Shown: in pieces, positions 1 through 7,399 of the stretch
Numbering within the stretch: position 1 is the first letter of the stretch
Layout: each line of letters starts with the position of its first letter
NCBI GenBank assembly: GCA_964530165.1
Contig: CAZGYE010000255.1
Coordinates: 1-8,688 of the forward strand
Length of the DNA: 8,688 nucleotides
Origin: CAZGYE01 sp964530165
Lineage (GTDB): Bacteria; Planctomycetota; Planctomycetia; Planctomycetales; Planctomycetaceae
Direction of reading: 5' to 3'
Position numbers and translations under genes: made by a program
The notes under the pieces: model-generated
The model's database searches: none
The model's input: the letters and a program-made list of their open reading frames with translations, nothing else
What the model was told of the DNA's origin: nothing

Positions 1-148
1 CCCCGGCCGGCCGATTCCCCAATGATCAATACCGGGCCTGGAATTTTTTCAAATCCGCAACCCGTCAGCACCATTCCCGCACAGGAACCGTCGGATTGCC
101 GGCGTCTTGCGGAACCATGCTGAACGGAACGTCTTCGGCACGCGCGGA
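1..148. other. No gene recognised at the window end
   Basis: No convincing reading frame, RNA gene or terminator is visible here. A GC-rich palindrome (GGCCGGCC at 5-12) lies at the extreme edge without a T-run. The stretch is short and cut by the window border. Confidence 0.3.
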
Positions 149-277
149 TCATGCGCTGTTCGCTCGCTGCGTCTCCCTCGTCTCCGCCGTCGCCGTCTTT
201 GGATCGAACGCTTCGGGGTCAAACGGACCACTCCACTCCATGAATTCTTCGTGCTGCTCATGGTTCGGGTCGGCCAT
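149..277 (-). pseudogene. Fragment like the C-terminus of pRiA4b ORF-3-like proteins
   Basis: On the minus strand, starting 4 nt after the helicase stop and in the same frame, the sequence reads ADPNHEQHEEFMEW. After a frame change near 232 it reads GPFDPEAFDPKTATAE and ends with a TGA at 149. As I know the pRiA4b ORF-3-like family, its C-terminus has the pattern ADPxHxxHEExLEWxGGxFDPEAFD, so both halves fit with a few bases lost between them. The N-terminal body of about 150 residues is absent. This is motif recognition over about 30 residues, so the call is moderate. The family occurs on plasmids and mobile elements. Confidence 0.45.
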
Positions 278-280
278 CGC

Positions 281-2056
281 TTACCGGTGCTGCGCCCGCC
301 GGTAGTTCTCAAGCCATTCGTCTAACGGTCTACGGGGCATCCCATGTTCCCTCGTCGTTTTCTCGTATGCTGCGTATTTCGCCAACTCTGCTTCCGTTGG
401 TGCGCCGTTACCCTGGTTTTGCTCCAGAGGCAGCGATAATTGCTGCAACGGCCCACCACTGTTCGACTCGGGGATGGATGAGGGTTTGTCCTCAGACGTC
501 TCTGTCCCCTGCGTGCGGGGGTGCGCCTGCTTCGAAGAACCGTTTCCGTTGCTTGAATCGGTCGTCGATTTGCTGGCCGGGCTACCTGCGTTCGGTGTGT
601 TCGTGGCTTGCGGTGGGCTTCCCTTCTCGATCTCCAAGACAGTTGCCCGGCGTTCCTTGCCATTCCATTCGACGCTGACTTCGTCTTCTGCGCAGGCCCC
701 CAGGAACTGTTTTCCGGGGGGAGCATTTGCGGAAACGACGCCGTTTACCAGGTCCGTTTCGTCTTTGGTGATCGTCAAGACGAAGTGGCGATTTGACCGG
801 TCTTCGAAAGAAACGAGAATTCTGTCGCCGATTTCGACGACGGGTTCTGTTGATGCTTCATCCTTCCCCAGTTCAGGGTCTATCGTGCTTTCGTCGGTTT
901 CCACGAGCCGGTGTTCTGTGTAGGGGTGTCGTTCGCTCCCGGTGCCGAGCGGATGGATTTTCAATCGACCAAGCGTTGCGACGAGATCGTCCATGCACAC
1001 ATCGGGGTCTAGGGCGAAACTGGATGCCCAGCAACGCCAGAATGTCCAACCAACCCGCTCCAGTATCTTCTGTCGATTCCAGTCTTCGAACCACCTGTCT
1101 GGGCCGTGATACCGGTCGCCATCAAGTTCGACGGCAAGCCTTCTGTCATCCTCGCCATCAACAACAAGATCGATATAGAATCCCCCGACAGTGACTTGCG
1201 GTGTCACTCGATAACCAAGGCGCACAAGCCGCTCAAAGACTTCGCGTTCGAAGTTGGATTCACACAAGTCGGCCAGTTCCTCAGCATCCTTGGCAGGCAC
1301 GGGCATCGGATTGAAGAAGTGGTTGATGGCTTGCAACTTGAGATCCCGCGGATTCTGCAATTCTTCAGGATTTACCGAACGGAAGAGATACATTCGATCG
1401 CGGGCACGCGACAGCGCGACATTGAAACGCTGTTCCCATAACAAACCCGTCTGTGCGGTTGCCTTGCCAGGGCTCGCAATCATCGAGACGAACATGATGT
1501 CGCGTTCTTTGCCTTGAAACGTCGCGGAGTCGCCACAAGTGATCTTGTGATTCAAGAATGCCGATTCGCCAACACGTTCGATCAGCCGATTCTGAATCAA
1601 GTGTGCCTGTTTGTTACCAATCAAGGACACGACACCAATGGTCCGTTCCGCGTATGCCGGATCGTTGACGAGCCGTTCGATTTCGTCGACGATCGCTATC
1701 GCTTCTGCCCGGTTGATTTTTCGGGCGTCGCGTTGTCCATGAGGCAGATACACGTCCACCAGAGGGGGATCCAGACGCTCCGACGGTTTCGGAATGCGTA
1801 CCGGCTCGATCTTTTCGGGATAGAACCGAAAACTGAACCGAATGATTGGCTCGACGCAGCGGAAGTGCTCGTTCAGCAGGACCCGTTCACCGGGAAACAC
1901 CGCGAGTGCAAGGTCGTAAAGCGAACTCTCCGGCATCAACAAGTCGGCAAAAGGTTGATCCTGAAGAAAACTGTGCCGGAGCTGAAGGAGCTTTCTCTCT
2001 TCGATTGCCACTGTTGAAGGACGGACCTGCCGATCGTCGCCGACAACCAGGATCTT
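281..2056 (-). pseudogene. SF1 helicase C-terminal half + Vsr/MTES_1575-like nuclease + GreA/B-like domain
   Basis: This is the 3' part of the interrupted gene, open from just after the TAA; a GTG at 2011 could restart a 576-residue protein (numbering used here). Helicase motifs are ERVLLNEHFRC (42-52), TIGVVSLIGNKQA (124-136), CGDSATFQGKERDIM (159-173) and QRFNVALSRARDRMYLF (194-210), typical of DNA2/UPF1-like SF1 enzymes. Residues 250-350 look like a PD-(D/E)xK nuclease of the Vsr/MTES_1575 group: FEREVFERL, FYIDLVV with Asp281, VELDGDRYHG with Glu295, and GWTFWRCWASSF. Residues 390-463 (VVEIGDRILVSFED, GVVSANAPPGKQFLGAC, DEVSVEWNG, ATVLEIEK) resemble the GreA/GreB C-terminal fold. A Ser/Thr/Asn-rich linker (465-520) and a short charged tail (540-576) follow. 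Related helicase-nuclease fusions are large stand-alone proteins often found near defence genes; a role in defence is inference. Without Walker A it would lack ATPase activity. Confidence 0.8.
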
Positions 2057-2719
2057 TTAGCTTCGAATCAGCGCGGGCAGCGCCATTGCATCTGATTGCG
2101 ACGCTTCGTCAACAATGACAAGACCAAACAGCCCGAGCTTTGCCGGAAGCGATTCGGATGCACGCCATGTCGGCATGATCCAGCAAGGAACCGCTTCCAC
2201 GCATTTCGACATCGCACTTCGTGCATCGCCTCGGTAGCGTCGAGCGCGAATACCCGTGCCAGCGCCGATGCGACGAATTGCCGTGACAAACTGCTGCAGT
2301 GCCGAAAGGCGTGCCCCACGACCCAAGCGTTGCTTGAGACCGAGATACGTTCTCAAACGAACGAGCTCGGTCATTGCTTTTCTCAGACGCCTGTCACACT
2401 TGCTTCGCTCTTCCGATAACTGCCCCAACTCTTCACGCCGGTCAATATGCCTCAAGTACGCCTCGATGCGGCGGAACTTCCACGTCTCTTGCCAAATGTC
2501 GGGCGTCCACGGATCGACTTCGTCGGTCACCGCCTCGCTTCGAAGTTTGGCTGCCCAATGTGCTGCACCGGATGCTTGGATGCAGTTTGCGATTCGGTCG
2601 ATGGTCTCCAACTCCGGACGCAGGCCCACAACACGACGTAGTTCTCGGATCAAATCTTGCCACCGGTCTGAAATCTGGTTGTCCGAGTATGCCGCGTCCC
2701 CGACGCAATCTCGGCAGAC
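2057..2719 (-). pseudogene. SF1 helicase remnant, middle segment ending in premature TAA
   Basis: From about 2719 the coding frame differs from that of the upstream segment (VCRDCVGDAAYSDNQISDRW onward), which implies a frameshift. The segment contains a long helical, charged stretch (RWQDLIRELRRVV through ERSKCDRRLRKAMTELV) of the kind inserted in DNA2/UPF1-like helicases. It then shows SKCVEAVPCWIMPTW and the DEAS Walker B box in FGLVIVDEASQSDAMALP (about 2120-2066), the hallmark of SF1 DEAD-like motif II in this family. It ends ALIRS-TAA at 2057-2059. The codons after the stop stay in the same frame and read KILVVGDDRQVRPS, motif III, so the TAA interrupts one gene. The family normally has a Lys here, and a single A-to-T change from AAA would explain it. 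The part of this open frame above 2719 (to 2866) is out of frame with the real gene. Confidence 0.75.
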
Positions 2720-3002
2720 AACACTCGATGTAGGAGAGGTCGACACCCAATGATTGACGTGCTTGGCGCAAGGAGCTGAGGTCGTCATTCGAGAACTGCG
2801 CACTGTATCTGTCTTCAAAGCCGAGTTGATCTGGAAGCCATTTGTGTTTGTCTGCACTCGCCACAATCTGCTCTGCGAGTTCGGCGGGCCGTAGGTTCAG
2901 ATTGGCCACCGGCCGGGACGACGCTGCAAGCATCAAGCTGTGCTCAACGCCTGGCGGCGTCAACGAAAGAATCACGGCACGGCTCGCAACCCTTGATGAC
3001 AA
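2716..3002 (-). pseudogene. Helicase-nuclease gene remnant, N-proximal segment
   Basis: The frame from 3002 down to about 2716 reads LMLAASSRPVANLNLRPAEL, then KHKWLPDQLGFEDRYSAQFS and LGVDLSYIECCLP. I take it as part of the region between the ATP-binding N-terminus and motif II of a large SF1 helicase, because the amino-acid composition and direction match the next segment, which continues after a frame change near 2719. The beginning (MSSRVASRAVILS) looks random, so the recognisable part starts at about 2960. The Walker A domain that should precede it is not in the window. The call depends on continuity with the following segments and is less certain than they are. Confidence 0.45.
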
Positions 3003-3122
3003 TGAAGGTTGCCGTGGCCGTTTTCATGGACCTCGGACAGATGGTCGTTTCGATCGTAGAGCGAGAACTTTTCACAGCCGACTCCATTGATAGGCACAGA
3101 ACGCAGCCCACGACGACTGCTG

Positions 3123-3151
3123 ATGTTAGAACGATTCGAGTCGTGAATCAA
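3123..3151 (-). promoter_or_regulatory. Weak sigma70-like promoter candidate upstream of helicase remnant
   Basis: On the minus strand TTGATT and TAACAT (each 4 of 6 to consensus) are separated by exactly 17 nt. The spacer contains an imperfect 14-nt inverted repeat, ACGACTCGAATCGT. The position would suit the helicase gene that follows. Matches of this quality are common by chance. Confidence 0.18.
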
Positions 3152-3254
3152 GCATCTCCAGTGTTCGGTCCGCGAAGAAAATGCTGAACTGACAATAGGT
3201 TCCGGCAATTCTGCGATTGGGACGGCGCACCACGGCCGGGTGCATGATTCGGCC

Positions 3255-3266
3255 AACTCGCGAGTT
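3255..3266. repeat. 12-bp perfect palindrome after cas2
   Basis: AACTCGCGAGTT is its own reverse complement and starts 4 nt beyond the cas2 stop. With no loop it is a poor terminator hairpin and has no T-run; it could be a dimer-protein binding site or chance. Confidence 0.25.
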
Positions 3267-3269
3267 TGG

Positions 3270-3569
3270 TCAAATGATTTGAAAGGATGGAGGATCATCA
3301 GCCCAGTCCGTTTGATCGCCGGTCGAATGAATGGGGATCCTGGATGCACACTGCCGGCATATGGGCATCACGAGCAGGCTGTCTTCGGCGTCCATGATTT
3401 CGGCCAATTCCCAGCGGAGTTTTTCCAAGGCTTTTGGGTCGAGCCGACAGCGGAAGATGCTGTATTGCACGCGGTTGCCGTAGGCTTCCAGCTTCTTGGC
3501 GACGAGGCGCAGGCGTTGAGAGTCATGGACGTCGTAGGCGATCAGGTGCCAAGTTCTTGTTGCAGCCAT
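3270..3569 (-). CDS. cas2: CRISPR-associated protein Cas2
   Basis: This 99-residue protein is the small dimeric ferredoxin-fold partner that bridges Cas1 dimers in the spacer-integration complex. It opens with the typical first strand and Asp loop (TWHLIAYDVHDSQRLRLVAKKLE), followed by GNRVQYSIFRC, the conserved second strand of Cas2, and LLVMPICRQCASRI in the third strand. Length matches the family. ATG 3569 was chosen because it places the first beta strand six residues from the start; the frame is open further upstream to 4478 but only as an antisense-free shadow inside cas1. No strong ribosome-binding site is visible. It lies 53 nt after the cas1 stop and is the last cas gene. It looks intact, unlike its Cas1 partner. 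Confidence 0.9.
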   Translation of the reverse strand: MAATRTWHLIAYDVHDSQRLRLVAKKLEAYGNRVQYSIFRCRLDPKALEKLRWELAEIMDAEDSLLVMPICRQCASRIPIHSTGDQTDWADDPPSFQII

Positions 3570-3622
3570 TTGGAAATCCGACGTTTGGCAGATGGATGGG
3601 AAACGGTGAACCGGTTGCGTGG

Positions 3623-4693
3623 CTAGCGAATCCGCAATCGGCCGAACAGGCCCGGAGAGCCGCTCCATTCTTTTTCCAGCAGCCGCACTTCGAGCTCGAC
3701 GAGTTGGATGTAGTCCATCGAACGGTTGTTGACGGGATGCTTGTACGAATCGCCGAGTCGGCTCTCGAATAGGGCGATGGCTTTCTTGCGTCCCCCGTCC
3801 GACAGCCAGACGTGAGCACCAGCGCTCGTGAAGTCGTCGGCCGCGTTCCATTGGACGCGGTTGACGCTGGCGATGACCGGCATATCGACGAGCAGGACAC
3901 GAAAAAGCTCCATCAAGTCGAGGACCAATGGTGGTGCAGCGGATCGCGGCTGGTGAAAGTAGCCAAAGGCCGGTTCCAGACCGACGGCCATCACCGTGCG
4001 CTGCACCAGCGCGAACGTCATGCCGTAGCCGAAACTGAGCAGACAGTTGAAGCGGTCCTTGGGAGGACGCTTGCTGCGTCCGCTGGGGTGTAGTTCTGCC
4101 GGAACGCGTTCGCTCAGAAGGCGCGGGACGGCGGCGAAGTAGGCCTTGGCGGCCATGCCTTCCAACCCCCGCAGCGAATCCAACGACACCGCAGCGCTCC
4201 GTTTGCGGAGCGTTTCGCGGATGCGATCCAGGTGGGGCCGGCAGGACCGGCGAGAGTCCGCATCGCCGCGAGTGCTTCGCAGCAGGTAGCGCAGTTGGCC
4301 TTCGACCTTCGCCTGCACGGTCCGACGTGCCAGATCGAGACAGAGAGCCGCATCGGACAGTCCCTGGAATTGGCGGATGCGTTGTTGCACGCGACCGGGG
4401 GAGTCGGTCGTGCCGGCCATGAACCGGCCGCCATATGTGAGCCACTGCACGGCGTCCACTTTTCCGAACAGTCCCCACGTATCACTGCTGACCTCGAAAG
4501 ACCGCAACTCCGGCGTCTCATCGTCCAGCGGCAACCGCTCGACATGCAGCCTGCGCCCGGCGTAGACATTGGCATCGGCCACGCGGATTTCTTCGACTTC
4601 TTCGAGATAGAACAGCCGTTCGCAGTAGAGCAACGCGTGCAGAGACATGACGCGCAGGGGCGGATCGGAAATGTTAGAATCGGCTGCGATCAT
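3623..4693 (-). pseudogene. cas4-cas1: Cas4-Cas1 fusion with in-frame internal deletion
   Basis: In this cas variety Cas4 (Fe-S nuclease that trims prespacers) is fused to Cas1 (spacer integrase). The 356-residue frame from ATG 4693 starts like Cas4: LRVMSLHALLYCERLFYLEE with Cys24, one expected Fe-S ligand, then DANVYAGRRLHVE and GLFGKVDAV. At residues 82/83 (base about 4447) it changes straight to Cas1: QWLTYGGRFMAG, a segment that in Cas1 lies at the end of the N-terminal beta domain. The Cas4 nuclease core, its three C-terminal cysteines and most of the Cas1 N-terminal domain are therefore missing, about 200 residues against a usual length near 550. The Cas1 catalytic domain is intact: Glu178 in GLEGMAAKAYF, His247 in GYFHQPRS and Asp259 in LVLDLMELFR. 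An in-frame extension upstream to 4819 overlaps cas5 and looks unrelated to Cas4. It is translatable, but Cas4 activity is surely lost and integration doubtful. Confidence 0.85.
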
Positions 4694-4715
4694 AACCGTA
4701 CAGACTTGGAGTTTG

Positions 4716-5201
4716 TCACGGCGGATTGATTTGGGTCCACGCGTTCGAGGGAATCTTATCGGACATGTCTCCGGGTGCGTACAAATCGGAGCGGGTCCGG
4801 GATAGCTGGGAACGGTCAATCCACACCGTCAGTCGCGTTGTCCGTGGTCGTATCGCTGATTGCTCAGCGGTCACTCGCTCATACCAGTGGGTGGATGGGA
4901 TCGTGTCAAGCGGTTCGATGCGGTCCGGTAAGAACGAATTGTCGCCAAGAAACGGCAGCCCATAGCGGTCGGCTGACAGTTCACCCGCCAACCCACGGCG
5001 AATGGCAATCTCCAAATCGGCGTCGTCATCAATTGCGATCATCGCCCGCAAGTCGACCAACAGTTCGCGCCGGACCGGCGTGATGTTGTATTTGTTGCCG
5101 TACGTGCTCGCGGACCGCTCCCTGCCGGAGGACCCAACCGGGTAGTTGTGCAGTTGCTGATACACCGTCTGTACCCGGGGAAAACGGTCTACCTCTGGCA
5201 C
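4716..5201 (-). pseudogene. cas5: Cas5 (Cmx5/DevS) with N-terminus deleted
   Basis: The reading frame encodes 161 residues from a GTG at 5201 inside the end of cas3. It matches what I know of the C-terminal two thirds of DevS-type Cas5: FPRVQTVYQQLHNYPVG (residues 7-23), NKYNITPVRRELL (36-48), LRAMIAIDDDADLE (51-64), then RYGLPFLGDNSFLPDR (79-94). Cas5 binds the 5' handle of crRNA in Cascade; its N-terminal RRM-like half should precede the first of these motifs and is missing. Full-length relatives are, from memory, well over 200 residues. The GTG arises from sequence that also encodes the last Cas3 codons, overlapping by 13 nt, so it is probably not the original start. The C-terminal end looks natural and leaves a 22-nt gap to cas4-cas1. 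Cas7 and Cas8, normally just upstream, are absent. A fragment that might still be translated is likely non-functional. Confidence 0.8.
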
Positions 5202-7399
5202 CTCTTCAGCTTTTCGTCCGTCCTCGCCGACAGATACTTCGCCACCTCATTGCTCAGCACCGCCTGGACGTTGAACGCTTCAATGTCGCGGAAAGAGTCT
5301 CCACTTCCCACCGCGTAGGCCCCGCTCGATAGAAAGGAATTCAGCCTCGGGGCCTCTGCTGTCGTCGGGCCGTATTGCTCCAGTCCGTCTTCGAGGTCGG
5401 TCTGACTGACTGCCGGTTTGGTCTGCAAGAACGCGAGAAAACTCTGCAACCCTGCGAGGTCATCTTTCGAGTACACCTTTTCCTGGGCAGGCCGGTACAC
5501 GAAAACTTCGCCAGACCCCTTCGCAGCCAATTCGCCCCGCCCGCGGCGGCAACGCCCCATCCGTTGAATCAGCGACGAAATCGGGCATTCCTCGGTAATG
5601 AGCACATCAGCGTCGATGTCCAGGCTCATCTCGCATACCTGCGTGCTGACAACCACAGCCGCAGACTGCCTGGCCCTCATCGCGTTCACCGTCTCGCGGT
5701 GCCGACGCACCCGGTCGTCCAGTTTGAATCGGCTGTGATAGCAAATGAGGGGCACGTTGATGTCCATGAGCTGCATCGCCATGGATTGGGCACGGCTGAC
5801 CTGATTCACCACCCACAAAACTCGCTTGCCGGCCGCAATTGCCTGTCGCACCGCATGCTCGGTATCGTTCGCCTCGATTCGGGCAACCTTGTACCGTAGT
5901 GCATCGGCGATGTCGGCCAATTCGCCGGGGCGATCTTCGTAAACCCTTTCAACAATCGGAACGAGTTGTGATTTCCGCCCCGATTGCAGCGTCGCTGTCA
6001 TACATAACACCGGTACGTCGAATGCCTTCAGGAATCCAAGTAGGGCGGAGAACATCTTGCGGTCGAAGCTATGAACTTCGTCCACCACGATCACACTGTC
6101 TGCCAGCACGGGCAGCAAACACATCGGGCCGTAGCCGTAACTCATGAACGCGAGGAATTGATCAACCGTCGCTGAAAACACGCGTTTCGACCAGTGCCGC
6201 AGGGCGAACAAGCGCGGATCCGTGTCGCTAAAGATGCAGCTATGCCGTATGTCTTCGGCGGGGAACATCCCGTCGAGGTCGTAGTCGGCGGTGCCGTGCA
6301 TCAGGGCTGCGTCTGCTTCCGGCGCCCACGAAACGTAGTCCTTGCCTTCTGTCGCGGTTGCCCGAGTTGGATAGAGGAATAGAACTCGCCTTGCCGGTCG
6401 CACTTTCACCTGTGCGGCGATCCACCGCCACGCAGCCAGCGTCTTGCCGGAGCCACAAGGCGCGAGCAAAAGCGATCGAGACGGAAGAGCATCGCACTGA
6501 ATCTGGAACTCGTTCCATCCACCGCCGTCCCAGTCGGGACTCCCATTCCACTTCCGCATGGAAGCCAAGAGTTCGACGCGCTTTGTGACTACTTCTCGGA
6601 TAAACGGGAAATCACACAGATCGGTTTCCGTGAACTGATTCCGTACCCAATTCGTGATCGATAACCCAGTGCGCCGCAGCCCAGAACCCGCTGCATCAGC
6701 CACAATGAGGGCAGCCCGCACCGCGTTCAACATTCGCCCTTTCGGTTGAGTGGGCTCTCGGGTCGCAACGGTCAGGTTGCGAAGGTGTCCCTCTCTCAAC
6801 TCATCCCTCAGGGCCGAAGGGTCATACGTGTAAGAATCATCGGTGAACCCCCAAAACTCCTCCGTCGGAAACTGGGGTAAGCCGCTCAAGTTCAGCCCGT
6901 CGCCGATCAACGGCAGCAGTTCATCCTGGAAGTCCGAGTGATCGGTCAACACTCGGACAGCCTGGTCCGGCGATGGCTCTGCAAACTGGCGGTCCCCGAA
7001 TTTCAGATGGTGTGACCCGACGGCGGCCAAGACTAAGTCCCAGTCGATGTCTGTCCGCTGCCGCACCCAGCGGTTTACGCCCTCGAAGCCGAGGAGCAAC
7101 ACGCTGAGGTGTTCGTGTCGAAAAAGTTGACCGGTTTTCTCTCCGTTCAGCAATCTCTGCATGTCGTCATTTGCCTTACCCCAATCGTGAAAGAGACATG
7201 CGGCCAACAGATTCTGTTTGAAAACAGTCCAGTCAGCCACCGGATCGAGGCGAAAGAATCGGAGCCAGCACTGTCCCAAGCGAGACGGCTTTCCGTCCGC
7301 GCCGAATAACGCCTCTGACGCAGCAACGACGTCAATCGTGTGCTGCACGAGCGGCCTCGATGATCCGCCTACCGGCGTCGTCTTGGCAAGCAAGTTCAT
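5189..7399 (-). CDS. cas3: CRISPR-associated nuclease-helicase Cas3, C-terminus apparently truncated
   Basis: This 736-residue protein is the effector nuclease-helicase that Cascade recruits to unwind and degrade target DNA. The N-terminal HD nuclease domain shows His20, the signature FHDWGK (His71-Asp72), RHEH (His95, His97), GSHH (His130-His131) and Asp234 in VADAAGS. The helicase domains follow: Walker A APCGSGKT (313-320), FLYPTRATATEG (341-352), Walker B DEVH (440-443), MTATL (467-471), VVNQVS (530-535), the STQVCEMSLDID motif (585-596) and QRMGRCRR (612-619). All catalytic motifs look intact. The start is ATG at 7399, overlapping the cas6 stop by one base. The last part (NVQAVLSNEVAKYLSARTDEKLK, residues 710-732) leads abruptly into RCQR and a stop. 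In related Cas3 proteins, as I recall them, more C-terminal sequence follows this point, so the tail was probably lost in the deletion that also removed cas8 and cas7. Confidence 0.94.
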   Translation of the reverse strand: MNLLAKTTPVGGSSRPLVQHTIDVVAASEALFGADGKPSRLGQCWLRFFRLDPVADWTVFKQNLLAACLFHDWGKANDDMQRLLNGEKTGQLFRHEHLSVLLLGFEGVNRWVRQRTDIDWDLVLAAVGSHHLKFGDRQFAEPSPDQAVRVLTDHSDFQDELLPLIGDGLNLSGLPQFPTEEFWGFTDDSYTYDPSALRDELREGHLRNLTVATREPTQPKGRMLNAVRAALIVADAAGSGLRRTGLSITNWVRNQFTETDLCDFPFIREVVTKRVELLASMRKWNGSPDWDGGGWNEFQIQCDALPSRSLLLAPCGSGKTLAAWRWIAAQVKVRPARRVLFLYPTRATATEGKDYVSWAPEADAALMHGTADYDLDGMFPAEDIRHSCIFSDTDPRLFALRHWSKRVFSATVDQFLAFMSYGYGPMCLLPVLADSVIVVDEVHSFDRKMFSALLGFLKAFDVPVLCMTATLQSGRKSQLVPIVERVYEDRPGELADIADALRYKVARIEANDTEHAVRQAIAAGKRVLWVVNQVSRAQSMAMQLMDINVPLICYHSRFKLDDRVRRHRETVNAMRARQSAAVVVSTQVCEMSLDIDADVLITEECPISSLIQRMGRCRRGRGELAAKGSGEVFVYRPAQEKVYSKDDLAGLQSFLAFLQTKPAVSQTDLEDGLEQYGPTTAEAPRLNSFLSSGAYAVGSGDSFRDIEAFNVQAVLSNEVAKYLSARTDEKLKRCQR

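Larger units (their letters stand above)
3003..3269 (-). other. Region between cas2 and the helicase remnant, no recognisable gene
   Basis: This is where a CRISPR array or the 5' part of the helicase gene might be expected. I see no direct repeats of CRISPR size and no helicase Walker A motif in any frame. Minus-strand frames are open in places (for example the stretch CEKFSLYDRNDHLSEV around 3075-3030) but I recognise no protein. It may be degraded helicase-gene sequence or a true intergenic spacer. Confidence 0.4.

Noticed and set aside
1..20. GC-rich palindrome as a transcription terminator
   Set aside because: It has no loop and no T-run, and lies at the window edge.
49..312. Arg-rich minus-strand open frame
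   Set aside because: Low-complexity Arg runs come from reading the GC-rich fragment in the wrong frame; the other frames give the pRiA4b-like motif.
1514..2017. Long plus-strand open frame opposite the helicase
   Set aside because: It is antisense to clear helicase motifs on the minus strand and its translation resembles no protein.
3570..4478. N-terminal extension of cas2 to 402 residues
   Set aside because: The extra part is Arg/Pro-rich, overlaps cas1 in another frame, and Cas2 starts properly at ATG 3569.
4232..4729. Long plus-strand open frame opposite cas4-cas1
   Set aside because: The minus strand encodes recognisable Cas4 and Cas1 motifs; this is an antisense shadow typical of GC-rich coding DNA.
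4694..4819. Upstream start of cas4-cas1 at 4819
   Set aside because: The added 42 residues overlap cas5 and do not look like Cas4; ATG 4693 fits the usual short leader before LRVMSLHAL.
3623..5201. A new naturally compact effector lacking Cas7 and Cas8
   Set aside because: Cas5 and Cas4-Cas1 are cut in the middle of conserved domains, which fits deletion better than a designed minimal system; kept only as an alternative to test.
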